A DNA stretch of 64,000 nt from Sphaerisporangium sp. TRM90804. GTDB lineage: Bacteria > Actinomycetota > Actinomycetes > Streptosporangiales > Streptosporangiaceae. The position numbers were made by a program, and so were the translations under genes. The notes under the pieces were generated by a model, which saw nothing but the letters and a program-made list of their open reading frames with translations, made no database searches and had not been told where the DNA came from. The stretch is from positions 62,001 to 126,000 of the forward strand of contig NZ_JARWAC010000004.1 of the NCBI RefSeq assembly GCF_029846175.1, in the 5' to 3' direction. Within the stretch, counting starts at the first letter, position 1, and each line of letters starts with the position of its first letter. Below, piece by piece: positions 51,194 to 60,660 of the stretch.

Positions 51194-51970
51194 TTGGCGC
51201 CTCCCCCCCAAGAGCCGCACGAGCCCGCCGCCGGCGGGCCGCCCGACACGGTCAAAGAGCTCGCGCGCCAGATCGAGGAGCTCACCCGGCAGGTCGCGGC
51301 GCTCACGGAGACCGCCAGGCGCGAGCACGAGCGGGCGGCCCATCGGGAGCAGGTCATCGACCGGCTGCACACCGAGAACCAGCAGCTCCGGCACGGCCTG
51401 TTACAGGAGGCGCTGACCCCCGTCCGCGCGGGTCTGTACCGGCTGCACGACACCGTCGCGCGTGAGGCCGCCCGGTGGCGCGGGCCCGAGCCGCCGCCCG
51501 CCGAACTCGCCGCCCCCCTGCTTGAGGCCGTGGCCGAGGACGTCGCCGAGGTGCTGGGCCGCACCGGGGCCGAGCGCGCCGGCACCGAGGCCGGCGCCGC
51601 CTACGACCCCGCGCTGCACCGTCCCGCCCGGGTCGCCGCGGTCGGTCCCGAGGCCGACGGCACGGTGGTGGAGGTCCTCGCCGACGGCTTCGCCATGGGC
51701 GAGCGGGTGCTGCGCAAGGCGACCGTGGTGGTGGGCAGGTCCGGGCCCTCCGAGGCGCCCGCCCCGACCCCCGGCTCCGCCGGCGGCGAAAACGCCAAGG
51801 CGCGCGACAATGAGCGGAAAGACCCCAAGAACGGGAAGAAGGCGGGCTCCCGGAAAGACGTGGGCCGGGCCTCCGACCGGAAACACGATAACAACAAACC
51901 CCCGTACAACCGGTCAGAAGACGCCACTATGGACCACACGGACGGCGGCACGGAGAAGGGAACCGAGTAG
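51194..51970 (+). CDS. GrpE-like nucleotide exchange factor with charged tail
   Basis: 258 aa from TTG 51194 (AAGGAG five bases upstream; no ATG or GTG fits). A long coiled coil (about 18-75, VKELARQIEELTRQVAALTE region) and the GrpE four-helix segment precede the beta-wing VVEVLADGFAMGERVLRKATVVVG region (about 155-178), the part that opens the Hsp70 nucleotide cleft. The last 70 residues are Lys/Asp/Asn-rich and probably disordered. Four bases before the Hsp70 gene. A second, specialised GrpE, not part of a dnaK-grpE-dnaJ heat-shock operon. Confidence 0.85.
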   Translation: MAPPPQEPHEPAAGGPPDTVKELARQIEELTRQVAALTETARREHERAAHREQVIDRLHTENQQLRHGLLQEALTPVRAGLYRLHDTVAREAARWRGPEPPPAELAAPLLEAVAEDVAEVLGRTGAERAGTEAGAAYDPALHRPARVAAVGPEADGTVVEVLADGFAMGERVLRKATVVVGRSGPSEAPAPTPGSAGGENAKARDNERKDPKNGKKAGSRKDVGRASDRKHDNNKPPYNRSEDATMDHTDGGTEKGTE

Positions 51971-51973
51971 GCG

Positions 51974-53557
51974 ATGGCTGTTTACGGGATCGATCTGGGC
52001 ACCACGTATTCGTGCATCGCCTACGTCGACGACGTCGGACGCCCGACGGTGCTGCGCAACCTGGAGGGCACCGACACCACGCCGTCGGTGGTGTTCTTCG
52101 AGTCGCCGGACAACGTCGTGGTGGGGGCCACGGCCAAGGACAGCGCCGTCCTGGAGCCCGACCTCGTCGTCAGCCGCATCAAGCGCGACATGGGGCACGA
52201 GGTGCCCCGGGTCAGGCACGGCAGGCCGTACACGCCTGAGGAGATCTCCGCCTTCGTCCTGCGCAAGCTCGCCGACGACGCCCGCACCGCCACCGGCGAG
52301 ACCGTCGAGGACGTCGTGATCACCGTGCCCGCCTACTTCGGCGCCGCCGAGCGGGACGCCACCCGCAAGGCCGGCCACATCGCCGGGCTCAACGTCATCG
52401 ACATCCTGTCGGAGCCCATCGCCGCCGCGATCACCTACGGGCTGCTCAACCCCGACCAGGATCACACGATCCTGGTGTACGACCTCGGCGGCGGCACGTT
52501 CGACACCACCGTGATCACGCTGCACGGCGGCGACATCGAGGTCGTCTGCACCGACGGCGACCACGAGCTCGGCGGCGCCGACTGGGACGACCGGCTGGTG
52601 GAGCACCTGGCCGAGCGGTTCGTCGAGGAGCATCCCGACGCCGGCAGCCCCCTGCTCGACAAGCAGTCCGAGCAGCAGCTCCGCCGCGACGCCGAGGAGC
52701 TGAAGAAGACGCTGTCCACGCGCACCCAGCACGGGGTGCGGGTCGTGCACGAGGGCAGGGTCGCCACGGTCGAGCTGACCCGCGAGGCGCTGACCGAGCT
52801 GACCCGCGACCTGCTCGACCGCACCATCGAGATCACCCGCCGCACCATGGACACCGCCGCGGCCAAGGGCGTCGACTCCTACGACCACCTGGTGCTCGTC
52901 GGCGGCTCCACCAAGATGCCCGCGGTGGCCGAGGCCCTGGAGAAGGAGTTCCAGCTCACCCCGCGCCTGCAGGACCCCGACCTGGCCGTGGCCAAGGGCG
53001 CCGCGCTGTACGCGTTCGAGGAGACCTACCGGCGGCTGCTGCGCGCGGGCGACCGCGAGAGCGCGCTCGAGATGGCCGCCCGGGCGGGCCTGTCGGCCGA
53101 CCAGCAGGAGCGCATCGCCGGGCGCACCATCAGGACGGTCGCCTCGCGCTCCTTCGGCATCGTGGTCACCGACCGCGAGAGCCGGCGGCGCAGCGTCGAG
53201 CACCTCGTGCACGCCAACGACCCGCTTCCCGCCGCCGTCACCCAGGACTTCTACACCGTCGACCCGGGGCAGGCCGGGGTCGACGTCGAGGTCATGGAGC
53301 AGGCGGGCACCGCCGAGTCGCGCGAGCTGGAGGACAACGGCCTGATCGCCGAGGGCGTGCTGAAGATCCCGCCGGGCAAGCCCGCCGGCTGGCCGATCGA
53401 GGTGACGTTCGCGCTGGACACCTCCGGCATGCTGCAGGTGACCTCGCGCGAGCGCGAGACCGGTGAGGAGCTGGAGCTGCGCATCCAGATCGGCGGCATG
53501 TCCGAGCAGGAGGTGGCCGAGTCCCGCGCCGCCCTCTCCCGCGTCCAGGTGAGCTAG
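51974..53557 (+). CDS. Lidless Hsp70 (DnaK-like) chaperone
   Basis: A 527-aa Hsp70. The ATPase domain has GIDLGTTYSCIAY (phosphate 1), DLGGGTFDT (phosphate 2, about residue 170) and LVGGSTKMPAV (adenosine, about 309). The beta substrate-binding domain follows to the end (TVDPGQAG... ITFALDTSGMLQVTS-like). Two departures from DnaK (about 610-640 aa): the helical lid is missing, and the conserved hydrophobic interdomain linker (DVLLLD) is replaced by a roughly 35-residue helical insertion (RRLLRAGDRESALEMAA). No DnaJ gene is nearby. Probably serves the proteins encoded downstream. Confidence 0.93.
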   Translation: MAVYGIDLGTTYSCIAYVDDVGRPTVLRNLEGTDTTPSVVFFESPDNVVVGATAKDSAVLEPDLVVSRIKRDMGHEVPRVRHGRPYTPEEISAFVLRKLADDARTATGETVEDVVITVPAYFGAAERDATRKAGHIAGLNVIDILSEPIAAAITYGLLNPDQDHTILVYDLGGGTFDTTVITLHGGDIEVVCTDGDHELGGADWDDRLVEHLAERFVEEHPDAGSPLLDKQSEQQLRRDAEELKKTLSTRTQHGVRVVHEGRVATVELTREALTELTRDLLDRTIEITRRTMDTAAAKGVDSYDHLVLVGGSTKMPAVAEALEKEFQLTPRLQDPDLAVAKGAALYAFEETYRRLLRAGDRESALEMAARAGLSADQQERIAGRTIRTVASRSFGIVVTDRESRRRSVEHLVHANDPLPAAVTQDFYTVDPGQAGVDVEVMEQAGTAESRELEDNGLIAEGVLKIPPGKPAGWPIEVTFALDTSGMLQVTSRERETGEELELRIQIGGMSEQEVAESRAALSRVQVS

Positions 53558-53569
53558 CCGGGCGGCTGA

Positions 53570-56155
53570 ATGGCATTCGACGAGGAGCGGTACACCCGGG
53601 AGGTGCTGGAACCCGCGCGCGAGGCGGGCGGCACCCCGCCCGCCGACCTGGGGGTTCGCTACCAGCTCCGCGAGGGGATGACGGCGCAGGACGTCTCCGA
53701 GACGGTCAAGCGGGTCCGCCAGTGCTGGCGGCGGGCCAGGGGCATGCTCAAGTACAAGCGCCTGGCCGACCGCCTGGAGGCCGACCACGCCCGCTTCGCC
53801 CCGATCTTCACGGCCGCCGCCGAGGGCGACCTGGTGCCGCTGCGCGCCGCCCTACGCGAGTCGCACGGGCGGGCCGGGCGCCGGGTGGCCGACGCCGGAC
53901 GCCGGCTGGAGGACGCCGCCGGGCGCCTGCGGCTGCTGTCCCCGGCCCTGCTGGCCACCATCGCCCGCTCCAGCGGCGTGGGCCACGACGAGGCGCTCCG
54001 GCTGGCCGCCGAGCGGTCGATCGAGGTGCGCGAGCCCGACGAGCTGCCGCGCGCCGCCCCCTACCCCGGGTACGGCCGGGTGCGCGAGGCGCTCGACACC
54101 CTGGGGCTGAACCACCTGGGCCGGTTCGTCTTCGGCGAGGGGTGCGCGGGCATGCGGGTGCTCGACGGCCTCTCGGTGCCCGGCGCCGGGCCCGTCGAGG
54201 AGGCCGTCGCCGCCGCCGAGCGGCAGTGGGCCGCCCGCACCCGCGGCCCGTGGACGGTCGGCGCCGACACCCTGCTCGCCGCCCTGCGCAACGGCCCCGA
54301 CCCCGGGGCGCTCATCCGGTACGACATCGTCGACCGGCTGCGCGAGCGGGTGCGTGAGCATCCCTACGACGACACCCTGCTGCGGCACGCGACCGCCGAG
54401 CTCGACCTGGCGCCCGACGACGCCCGCAGGCTGATCTTCGCGGTCCGCGGCGAGGGCGGGGTCTCCGGCGGGCCGCTGGCGCGGCTGCGCGAGCTGGTGG
54501 ACGCCGGGGAGATCCACGCCGCGGCCGACTTCGCCGGCGCCATCGCCCCCGAGGCGCTCACCGGCGAGACCGCCGAGCTGGCGACCGAGGTGCGGGCCAG
54601 GCTGGAGCGCGCCGTCCAGCTCAGAGACCGCGCCCGCGCCGCGATCGACCCCGACGACGCGTGGATCGCGCTGCGCGACGCGCTCCAGCGGGTGCCCGAC
54701 CTTCCCGGCGCCGCCGACCTCCTGCTGCGGCTGGCGCCCTACCCGGCGCGGGCGCCGCGCGCCGACGCCAACGGCGACACCGTGGCCGTCGCCTGGCAGC
54801 CCTCGCCGTCGCGGGCGGGCCGCATCCTGTACGACGTCTACCGCAACGGCGAGCCCGTGGCGACGACCGCCAACCCGCCGGTCCTGGACGAGCGGCCGCC
54901 GGTCAACGTGCCGCTCACCTACGCCGTGGTCGCGCGGCGCGACCAGGCGGCCGCCACGCCCGTCGCGGCCCGCCCCGTGATCGTGCGGCCCGAGCCCGGC
55001 GACGTCCGGCTGACCGCCGGCGACGGCGTGGTGTGGGGCCGCTGGTCGCGCCCGCCCGAGGCGGCCCGCGTCGTGGTGACCCGCGACGGGCGTCCGGTGC
55101 CCGCCGACGACACCGGGTTCCGCGACGCCCGCGTGATCAACGGCACGGCGCACACCTACGTGGTCGCCGCCGCCTACCCCGCGCCCGGCGGTGAGGCGGT
55201 GACGCCCGGGGTGCGGCGCACGGTGACGCCGCGCGGGCGCCCCCTGCCGGTCACCGGCTTCACGCTGCACCCCGACCCCGCCGCCCCCGGCACGCTGCTC
55301 GCCCGGTACGACGAGCCGGGGTCGGGCATCGTGGAGCTCGTCGCGCTGGACGACGTGCCGCCGTGGCCCCCGGGCACCACCCTGCCGCTCGCGGAGCTGC
55401 GCGGCGCCAGCCGGGCGGTCCCGTCCATCCCCACGCGCGACGGCCTGTCGGTGCGCCCGGGCTCGGGGCGCTGCGTGCTGCTCGCCGTCACCGTGGCCGG
55501 CGACCTCGCCACGGTCGGCGGGCACCTCGACCACGTCAACCTCGCCCCGCCCACCGAGCTCACCGCCCAGCGGCGCGGGGTGACCGTCTACGTCGGGTTC
55601 GTGTGGCCGGTGGACGTGCCCGAGGTGGAGGTGCGATGGAACCGGCGCAGCATGCTGGTCAGCTCGGCCGCCTACCAGGCCCAGGGCGGCGTGCGGCTGG
55701 AGGCGCCGGAGGGCGAGCCGGTCACCGTCGAGGTCGCGCCCACGGCGCTGGTCCACGGCGAGCGGGTGCGCGGCCCGGCCGCGCGGCTGCGGCTGGCCGC
55801 CCGCGTCCCGGTGCACTACGACCTCGTGCAGCAGGGCCCCGCGTGGCGGCGCTCGCTGGTGGTGGAGCTGACGTCCGACCGGCCGGTGCGGCTGCGCCGC
55901 CTTTCGCTGGTGCTCAAGGCCGGGCACGTGCAGCCCAAGTCGGCCGACGACGGCGTCCTGCTCGACCACTGGACCGACCTGGAGGTGCCCGCGCGGCTCG
56001 TCGTCGCCGCGCCGCGCCAGGCCCGGCCGTACTGGCTGCGCTGCTTCGCCGAGGGCGCCGACGGCGCTCCGGGCGCCGCGAGGATGCGCGGCGGCGAGGT
56101 CGTCGGCGAGGTCGCCCTGGTGGATCCGCCAGTGCGGCGGATGAAGGTCGGGTGA
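53570..56155 (+). CDS. Large helical/FN3-like protein linking Hsp70 and GTPases, unknown function
   Basis: 861 aa. The first 380 residues are helical and charged (starting FDEERYTREVLEPARE, with QDVSETVKRVRQCWRRARGMLKYKR), reminiscent of regulatory helical regions that precede effector modules. From about residue 390 the sequence turns into beta-rich modules of FN3 character (ILYDVYRNGEPVATT, VVVTRDGRPVP, plus two or three later ones) up to the C-terminus. No enzyme motif is seen. Twelve bases after the Hsp70 gene and four before the GTPase gene, so it is surely co-expressed. A client or adaptor of the lidless Hsp70 is a reasonable guess. Confidence 0.7.
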   Translation: MAFDEERYTREVLEPAREAGGTPPADLGVRYQLREGMTAQDVSETVKRVRQCWRRARGMLKYKRLADRLEADHARFAPIFTAAAEGDLVPLRAALRESHGRAGRRVADAGRRLEDAAGRLRLLSPALLATIARSSGVGHDEALRLAAERSIEVREPDELPRAAPYPGYGRVREALDTLGLNHLGRFVFGEGCAGMRVLDGLSVPGAGPVEEAVAAAERQWAARTRGPWTVGADTLLAALRNGPDPGALIRYDIVDRLRERVREHPYDDTLLRHATAELDLAPDDARRLIFAVRGEGGVSGGPLARLRELVDAGEIHAAADFAGAIAPEALTGETAELATEVRARLERAVQLRDRARAAIDPDDAWIALRDALQRVPDLPGAADLLLRLAPYPARAPRADANGDTVAVAWQPSPSRAGRILYDVYRNGEPVATTANPPVLDERPPVNVPLTYAVVARRDQAAATPVAARPVIVRPEPGDVRLTAGDGVVWGRWSRPPEAARVVVTRDGRPVPADDTGFRDARVINGTAHTYVVAAAYPAPGGEAVTPGVRRTVTPRGRPLPVTGFTLHPDPAAPGTLLARYDEPGSGIVELVALDDVPPWPPGTTLPLAELRGASRAVPSIPTRDGLSVRPGSGRCVLLAVTVAGDLATVGGHLDHVNLAPPTELTAQRRGVTVYVGFVWPVDVPEVEVRWNRRSMLVSSAAYQAQGGVRLEAPEGEPVTVEVAPTALVHGERVRGPAARLRLAARVPVHYDLVQQGPAWRRSLVVELTSDRPVRLRRLSLVLKAGHVQPKSADDGVLLDHWTDLEVPARLVVAAPRQARPYWLRCFAEGADGAPGAARMRGGEVVGEVALVDPPVRRMKVG

Positions 56156-56159
56156 GTCC

Positions 56160-57329
56160 GTGATCACCTGCCCCTACTGCTTCGAGCGCGTCGCGCGCGA
56201 CCGCATCGCGTTCCGCTGCCTGGGCGGCTCCGGCCTCGGCGGCGGCTGCGACCCCCGTCTGGACGAGACCCTCGCCCACTACCTCGGCTCCCCGGCCGCC
56301 GCGTCCCTGCCCCCGGTGTTCGCGGTGCGCAGGCCGGGGCGGCGCGCCGACTGCCCCGACTGCGGGCGCTCCACCGGCTGGCGGGTGTGCCCGGAGTGCC
56401 ACAACCGGCTTCCCGCCGAGTACTGCGCCAACCCCGGGCGCATCGTGGCGCTGGTGGGCGCCAAGGGGTCGGGCAAGAGCACCTACATCGCCGTGCTGCT
56501 GCACGAGCTGACCAACCGGGTGGGGGCCGAGCTGGACGCCTCGCTGGTCGCCTGCGACGACCGCACGATCGCCCGCTACAAGCAGGACTTCGCCCGGCCG
56601 CTGTACGGGGAGCAGCGGCTGCTGAGCACCACCCGGCCCGCGGCGACCGAGCCGCGCGACCCGCTGGTCTACCTGCTCACGCGCACCGTGCCGGGCCGCC
56701 TGCGCAGCCGCACGGTGTCGCTCACCCTGGTGCTGTTCGACACCGCCGGCGAAGACCTGCGCAGCCGCGAGTCCACCGAGACCCACCTGCGCTACCTCAA
56801 CGCCGCCGACGCCGTCGTGTTCCTGATCGACCCCCTGGAGCTGCCGGGGGCCAAGGCTTCGCTGAGCGGCGCGGCCCAGGCCCGCAGCGGCGCGAACGCG
56901 GCCGACCCCGACAGCGACCCGATCAACGTCATCAGCCGGGTCACCGAGCTGCTGCGCGACCGCGGCGGGTCGGGGCGACTGAGGGTGCCGGTGGCGGTGG
57001 CGCTGAGCAAGATCGACGCGCTGCAGGAGGGCATGGACTCCCAGTCGGCGCTGCACCGGGCCCGCACGCCCACCGGCGCCCTCGACCTGGACGACCGCGA
57101 GGCCGTGCACGAGCAGGTGAGGGCGTTGCTCGACGAGTGGCAGGCGGGCATGGTCGACCGCTACCTGCGGCAGCACTTCACCGACTTCGCGCTGTTCGGC
57201 CTGTCCGCGCTCGGCGGGGTGCCCGGCACGGGCACGGTGGGCCCGGGCGGCATTCGTCCCTACCGCGTGGAGGATCCCCTGCTGTGGCTCCTGCACCGGT
57301 TCGGGATGCTCAAGGGCTTGCGGAGGTGA
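56160..57329 (+). CDS. Zinc-ribbon TRAFAC-like GTPase
   Basis: 389 aa, GTG start. An N-terminal zinc-ribbon region has TCPYC (residues 3-7) and CPDCG...CPECH (about 62-80). The GTPase domain begins with the P-loop GAKGSGKSTY (about 100), a G3 DTAGED (about 194) and a G4-like LSKID (about 282, in place of NKxD). The C-terminus is FGLSALGGVPG... and LLHRFGMLK. This fits the bacterial 'double-GTPase' families found beside GTPase-associated protein 1. No membrane segment, so cytosolic, unlike the second GTPase of the operon. Confidence 0.85.
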   Translation: MITCPYCFERVARDRIAFRCLGGSGLGGGCDPRLDETLAHYLGSPAAASLPPVFAVRRPGRRADCPDCGRSTGWRVCPECHNRLPAEYCANPGRIVALVGAKGSGKSTYIAVLLHELTNRVGAELDASLVACDDRTIARYKQDFARPLYGEQRLLSTTRPAATEPRDPLVYLLTRTVPGRLRSRTVSLTLVLFDTAGEDLRSRESTETHLRYLNAADAVVFLIDPLELPGAKASLSGAAQARSGANAADPDSDPINVISRVTELLRDRGGSGRLRVPVAVALSKIDALQEGMDSQSALHRARTPTGALDLDDREAVHEQVRALLDEWQAGMVDRYLRQHFTDFALFGLSALGGVPGTGTVGPGGIRPYRVEDPLLWLLHRFGMLKGLRR

Positions 57330-57330
57330 C

Positions 57331-60300
57331 GTGGTGGCCTGGCAGCTTCACTACACCTCCGCCGGTGCGGGCCCGACCGGGCGCGCCGGTTTCCAGTTCG
57401 TGGCCGAGTCGTCCGGGCTGCCGCACGGCCTGGCCGGGCGGGTCGCGCCCTACCTCGCCTACCGGCCGCCGCCCTCGGCGCCGCTCGCCCCGACCCCGGC
57501 GCAGGTGGCCGCGCTGCCGGTCGCGCTCGCGTACGGGCCGCTGGGCGAGCTGCGCGTCCTCACCCGGTGCGTGTACCTCGGGCAGGACTACTCGGGCAGG
57601 TACGGCAACTTCCTCGGGCACGCGGTGGTCGCCTCGGCCGGTGAGCTGACCGGGCTGCGGCCGGTGGAGTTCTGGCAGTCGCCGGTGTGGTCCGACTCCC
57701 CCGCCGCGACCGGCACGGCCCTGCCCGAGCTGGCCGACCTGGTGCCCGGCGACCGCGTGGACCCCGAGTCGCTGGGCGAGTGGCTCGCCACCGGCGGCGA
57801 CGACTCCTACGCGCGGCTGGCCGGGCTGCTGGAGACGGTGGGCGGCGCCCTCGCGCGCGGCCACGGGCGGGTGGTGCTGGTCTCGGCCGAGGTGGAGCGC
57901 ATCGTCCGGTGGATCGGGCTGATCTCCTACTCGCTGCCGTGGCCGGTGGCGGCCCGCCTGTCGTTCCTGACCTACAGCGCCGACCCCGCCTCGGCCCCGT
58001 ACGTCGTCGTCGGCACCACCCCCGACGTGTGGATGCCGTCCGACATCGACGCCACCGTCGTCCACCTGGACGAAGCCGTGCGGCCCGCCGCGCCCCCCGG
58101 CCGCTTCGCCCGCACGATGACGGCCTGCTGGCGCCGCATGGACCTTGCCGGCATCGACGCCATCGCCGAACTGACCGAGCCCGCCCCGCCCCCCGAGCAC
58201 GAGGCTCCCGGCGACCCCGGCACCTACGACGCCCCCGGCCGGGCCGCGAGGAGCCACGACGACACCGGACACGCCTCCCCCGGCCACGGCGCCGGAGCCC
58301 CGGACGCGTACGCCGTCGACGCGCGGCCCGCCGGACCAGCCGGGCACGACACCGGCGGACGACCGGCCGTGTCCGACGGCGGAGCAGGAGTAGCCGGGCA
58401 GGACACCGGGGTGCGCCCTGGCGAACCGGCCGGGTACGACACCGGGGTGCGCGGCGGCGGATCAGCCGGATACGACACCGGCGAGCACTACGGCGCTGGA
58501 GGACCGTCCGGGCGCGGCGGCGGTGCGCGCCCCGGCGAACCGGCCGGACACGACCGCGCCGGACGGCCCGCCGGACACGACTTCACGGGGCCGCCAGCGG
58601 GATTCGGCGGTCACCACGGTTCCGGACGGTCCGCCCCGGCTCCGGGTGACGACAGGGCCGGCAGGTGGCGCGGAACCCGCGGCACCGGCGCCGGGGCGCG
58701 GCCGGGCGAGGCGCGGCCCGGTGAGGCCCGGCCCGGTGAGGTGGCGCCCGGCGGGGCGGGGCAGACGGTTCTGGATCCGCAGGCCGCCGCGTCGCTGCTG
58801 GCCTTCTGCCGGGGGGATTCGGACGTCGACGCCGAGGAGCAGTCGGCCATCGCGCGCACGCTGCACCGGGGGCTGCCCGCGTGGGTCTGGCGCGACCTCG
58901 GGGTGATGGCCGGCGACATGACGTTCGAGCTGGCGTCGGCGTCGCGCGCCCTGGCGCCGGCCGACTGGTCCGACTCCTTCGCGGCGCGCTGCGCGGTGCT
59001 CGCCCTGCGCGACCCGTCGCTGCCGACGCCCCCGCCGCCCGTGCGCGGCGAGACCGGGGAGGCGTTGCGCGCCGAGGCCGCGCGGGCGCTGGCCGCCGCG
59101 CGCGACATGGACGGGCTGGCGGACGTCGTCCGCACGGCCCACGCGATCGGCGCGCCGCTCTCGCCGCCCGCCGTCGAGAGCGCGGTCCAAGCGCTGGCCC
59201 GGGCGGGCCTCGGCGACGTCGCCCGATTACTCGAACGCACCCCCGTGGAGCTTCGCGGGGCCGTGCTCACCGGGCTGGTGTCCGGGCTGGAGCAGGCATC
59301 GCCCGCGATCCGCCGCCGTGCCCTGACGGACGCCGTCTGCGCCCGCCTGGAGCGGCACGACCTGTCGCCCGCGCCGCGCACCGCCACCGCCGTCCTGCTC
59401 TCCCAGGCCCGCAACGGCCACCTGTCCCGCGTCGACGCGACGGCCCGCCTCGTCCACCTCGCCTCCGAAGCACGACACCGGCCCCCACCCCCACCGGCCG
59501 CTTCACCCCGGGCCACGACGACCGGCCCCGATACCGGATGGCGGACCGGCCACCCCGCGCAAGGAACGCACCTCCCCGCCACCCCGGCCGAGCACGCCGG
59601 CCCGGCCCGTCACGACCAGGCACCGCACGAAGGCGCCTGGCCGGCCGAGCACGCCGAAGTCCCCCCGAGCGGTGACGACCCAGCCCCGCCGAGCGGACGC
59701 CCCGGCGCGGCCGAACACGACCGGACACCCAGCCCCGGCCACACGCCAAGCGCCCACCGGCCCGGCGGCACACACGCTCCCGGCGGCACGGGCGGACACC
59801 CGGAGACCGGCCGGCAGCTCGACAGCGACGGGCACGTCATCCCGGACGCCCACCAGCACCACGGCGCGGGCGGCCACCGGCACACCGGTTCGGGCGGGGA
59901 CGTCCCCCGGGGCGACGGGCGGCACTCCGGTGACGGCGGGGGCGGGCACGCCGTCGAGGCCGAGGGGGACGTCGCGGCGGAGGTGGACGCGGCGCTTGAG
60001 GCGATGTGGGAGGCGGCCCCGGCGACCGCCGAGTGCGTCGCGCTGGTGGGCATGCTCGGGGCGGGCGTCGCGGCGTCGGCGTACCTCTGCGACCTGCCGG
60101 CGCGGGCGTACCTGGAGGACGGGGTGGACGATCCGGACGTCGTGCGGCTGGCCGAGCTGGTGCGCGCGACCGTCCCCGGCTACCCCGCCACCGACGCCGA
60201 GGCGGTGCTGCTCGCCGCGGCCGTCCACGACGCGGGCGACCCGGCCGCCGCCGCCGCGCTGGTGGAGCGGCTGGACGGGCTGGCACTTGAGGCCGACGAG

Positions 60301-60660
60301 GAGCTGCTGCGGGAGGCGATCGCCGCGGCCGCGCGCGCCCTGACGCGGCGCGATCCCCGGTTCCGCGCCGAGGCCGTCGCCGCCCTGCCCGGCGGCGCCC
60401 GCGCCCGGCTCGCGGACGCGTGGCTGGACGGGCGCGTCGACCGCGCCGAGGAGGCCGAGCTGGTGGAGGTCGCCGTTCGGCTGCACCAGGCGGGCGTGGT
60501 CGTCACGACGCTGGACTCCTGGGCGAGGTCCCGGCTGAACGGCTGGTCGCTGTTCGGGTCGCTGGAGGCCCGCCTCAGGCGCGACGGCGAGCTGGCCGCC
60601 GGGCTGAGGGAGATGGCCAAGGGCCGGCGCGGGCCGCCGTGGAAGCGGGAGGCGCGCTGA
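57331..60660 (+). CDS. GTPase-associated protein 1 (GAP1-N2/M-like) with two long low-complexity linkers
   Basis: 1109 aa. N-terminal domain (about 1-140): WQLHYTSAGAGPTGRAGFQFVA is the GAP1-N2 signature, with the FLGHAVVAS block. A middle domain (about 150-260, RIVRWIGLISYSLPW, ARLSFLTYSADP) follows. A Gly/Ala/Asp/His-rich linker with AGYDTG- and RPGEA-type repeats spans about 290-485, then a helical region (486-713), a second His/Pro/Gly-rich linker (713-886) and a helical C-terminal domain. GGAGG precedes the GTG. The partner GTPase genes flank it on both sides, and its stop overlaps the next ATG (TGATG). Confidence 0.85.
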   Translation: MVAWQLHYTSAGAGPTGRAGFQFVAESSGLPHGLAGRVAPYLAYRPPPSAPLAPTPAQVAALPVALAYGPLGELRVLTRCVYLGQDYSGRYGNFLGHAVVASAGELTGLRPVEFWQSPVWSDSPAATGTALPELADLVPGDRVDPESLGEWLATGGDDSYARLAGLLETVGGALARGHGRVVLVSAEVERIVRWIGLISYSLPWPVAARLSFLTYSADPASAPYVVVGTTPDVWMPSDIDATVVHLDEAVRPAAPPGRFARTMTACWRRMDLAGIDAIAELTEPAPPPEHEAPGDPGTYDAPGRAARSHDDTGHASPGHGAGAPDAYAVDARPAGPAGHDTGGRPAVSDGGAGVAGQDTGVRPGEPAGYDTGVRGGGSAGYDTGEHYGAGGPSGRGGGARPGEPAGHDRAGRPAGHDFTGPPAGFGGHHGSGRSAPAPGDDRAGRWRGTRGTGAGARPGEARPGEARPGEVAPGGAGQTVLDPQAAASLLAFCRGDSDVDAEEQSAIARTLHRGLPAWVWRDLGVMAGDMTFELASASRALAPADWSDSFAARCAVLALRDPSLPTPPPPVRGETGEALRAEAARALAAARDMDGLADVVRTAHAIGAPLSPPAVESAVQALARAGLGDVARLLERTPVELRGAVLTGLVSGLEQASPAIRRRALTDAVCARLERHDLSPAPRTATAVLLSQARNGHLSRVDATARLVHLASEARHRPPPPPAASPRATTTGPDTGWRTGHPAQGTHLPATPAEHAGPARHDQAPHEGAWPAEHAEVPPSGDDPAPPSGRPGAAEHDRTPSPGHTPSAHRPGGTHAPGGTGGHPETGRQLDSDGHVIPDAHQHHGAGGHRHTGSGGDVPRGDGRHSGDGGGGHAVEAEGDVAAEVDAALEAMWEAAPATAECVALVGMLGAGVAASAYLCDLPARAYLEDGVDDPDVVRLAELVRATVPGYPATDAEAVLLAAAVHDAGDPAAAAALVERLDGLALEADEELLREAIAAAARALTRRDPRFRAEAVAALPGGARARLADAWLDGRVDRAEEAELVEVAVRLHQAGVVVTTLDSWARSRLNGWSLFGSLEARLRRDGELAAGLREMAKGRRGPPWKREAR
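58201..58790 (+). repeat. Degenerate coding repeats in the GAP1-like gene
   Basis: A roughly 590-base tract encodes repeated short units such as AGYDTG/AGHDTG and three consecutive RPGEA/RPGEV units (about 58,690-58,745, period 15 bases). Drift in length by slippage is likely, and these regions are probably disordered in the protein. Confidence 0.65.

Noticed and set aside
51914-53788. Long - strand frame opposite the Hsp70 gene
   Set aside because: Pure complement of a well-supported Hsp70 gene, without a ribosome site or recognisable domain. Antisense frames to Hsp70 genes are a known artefact.
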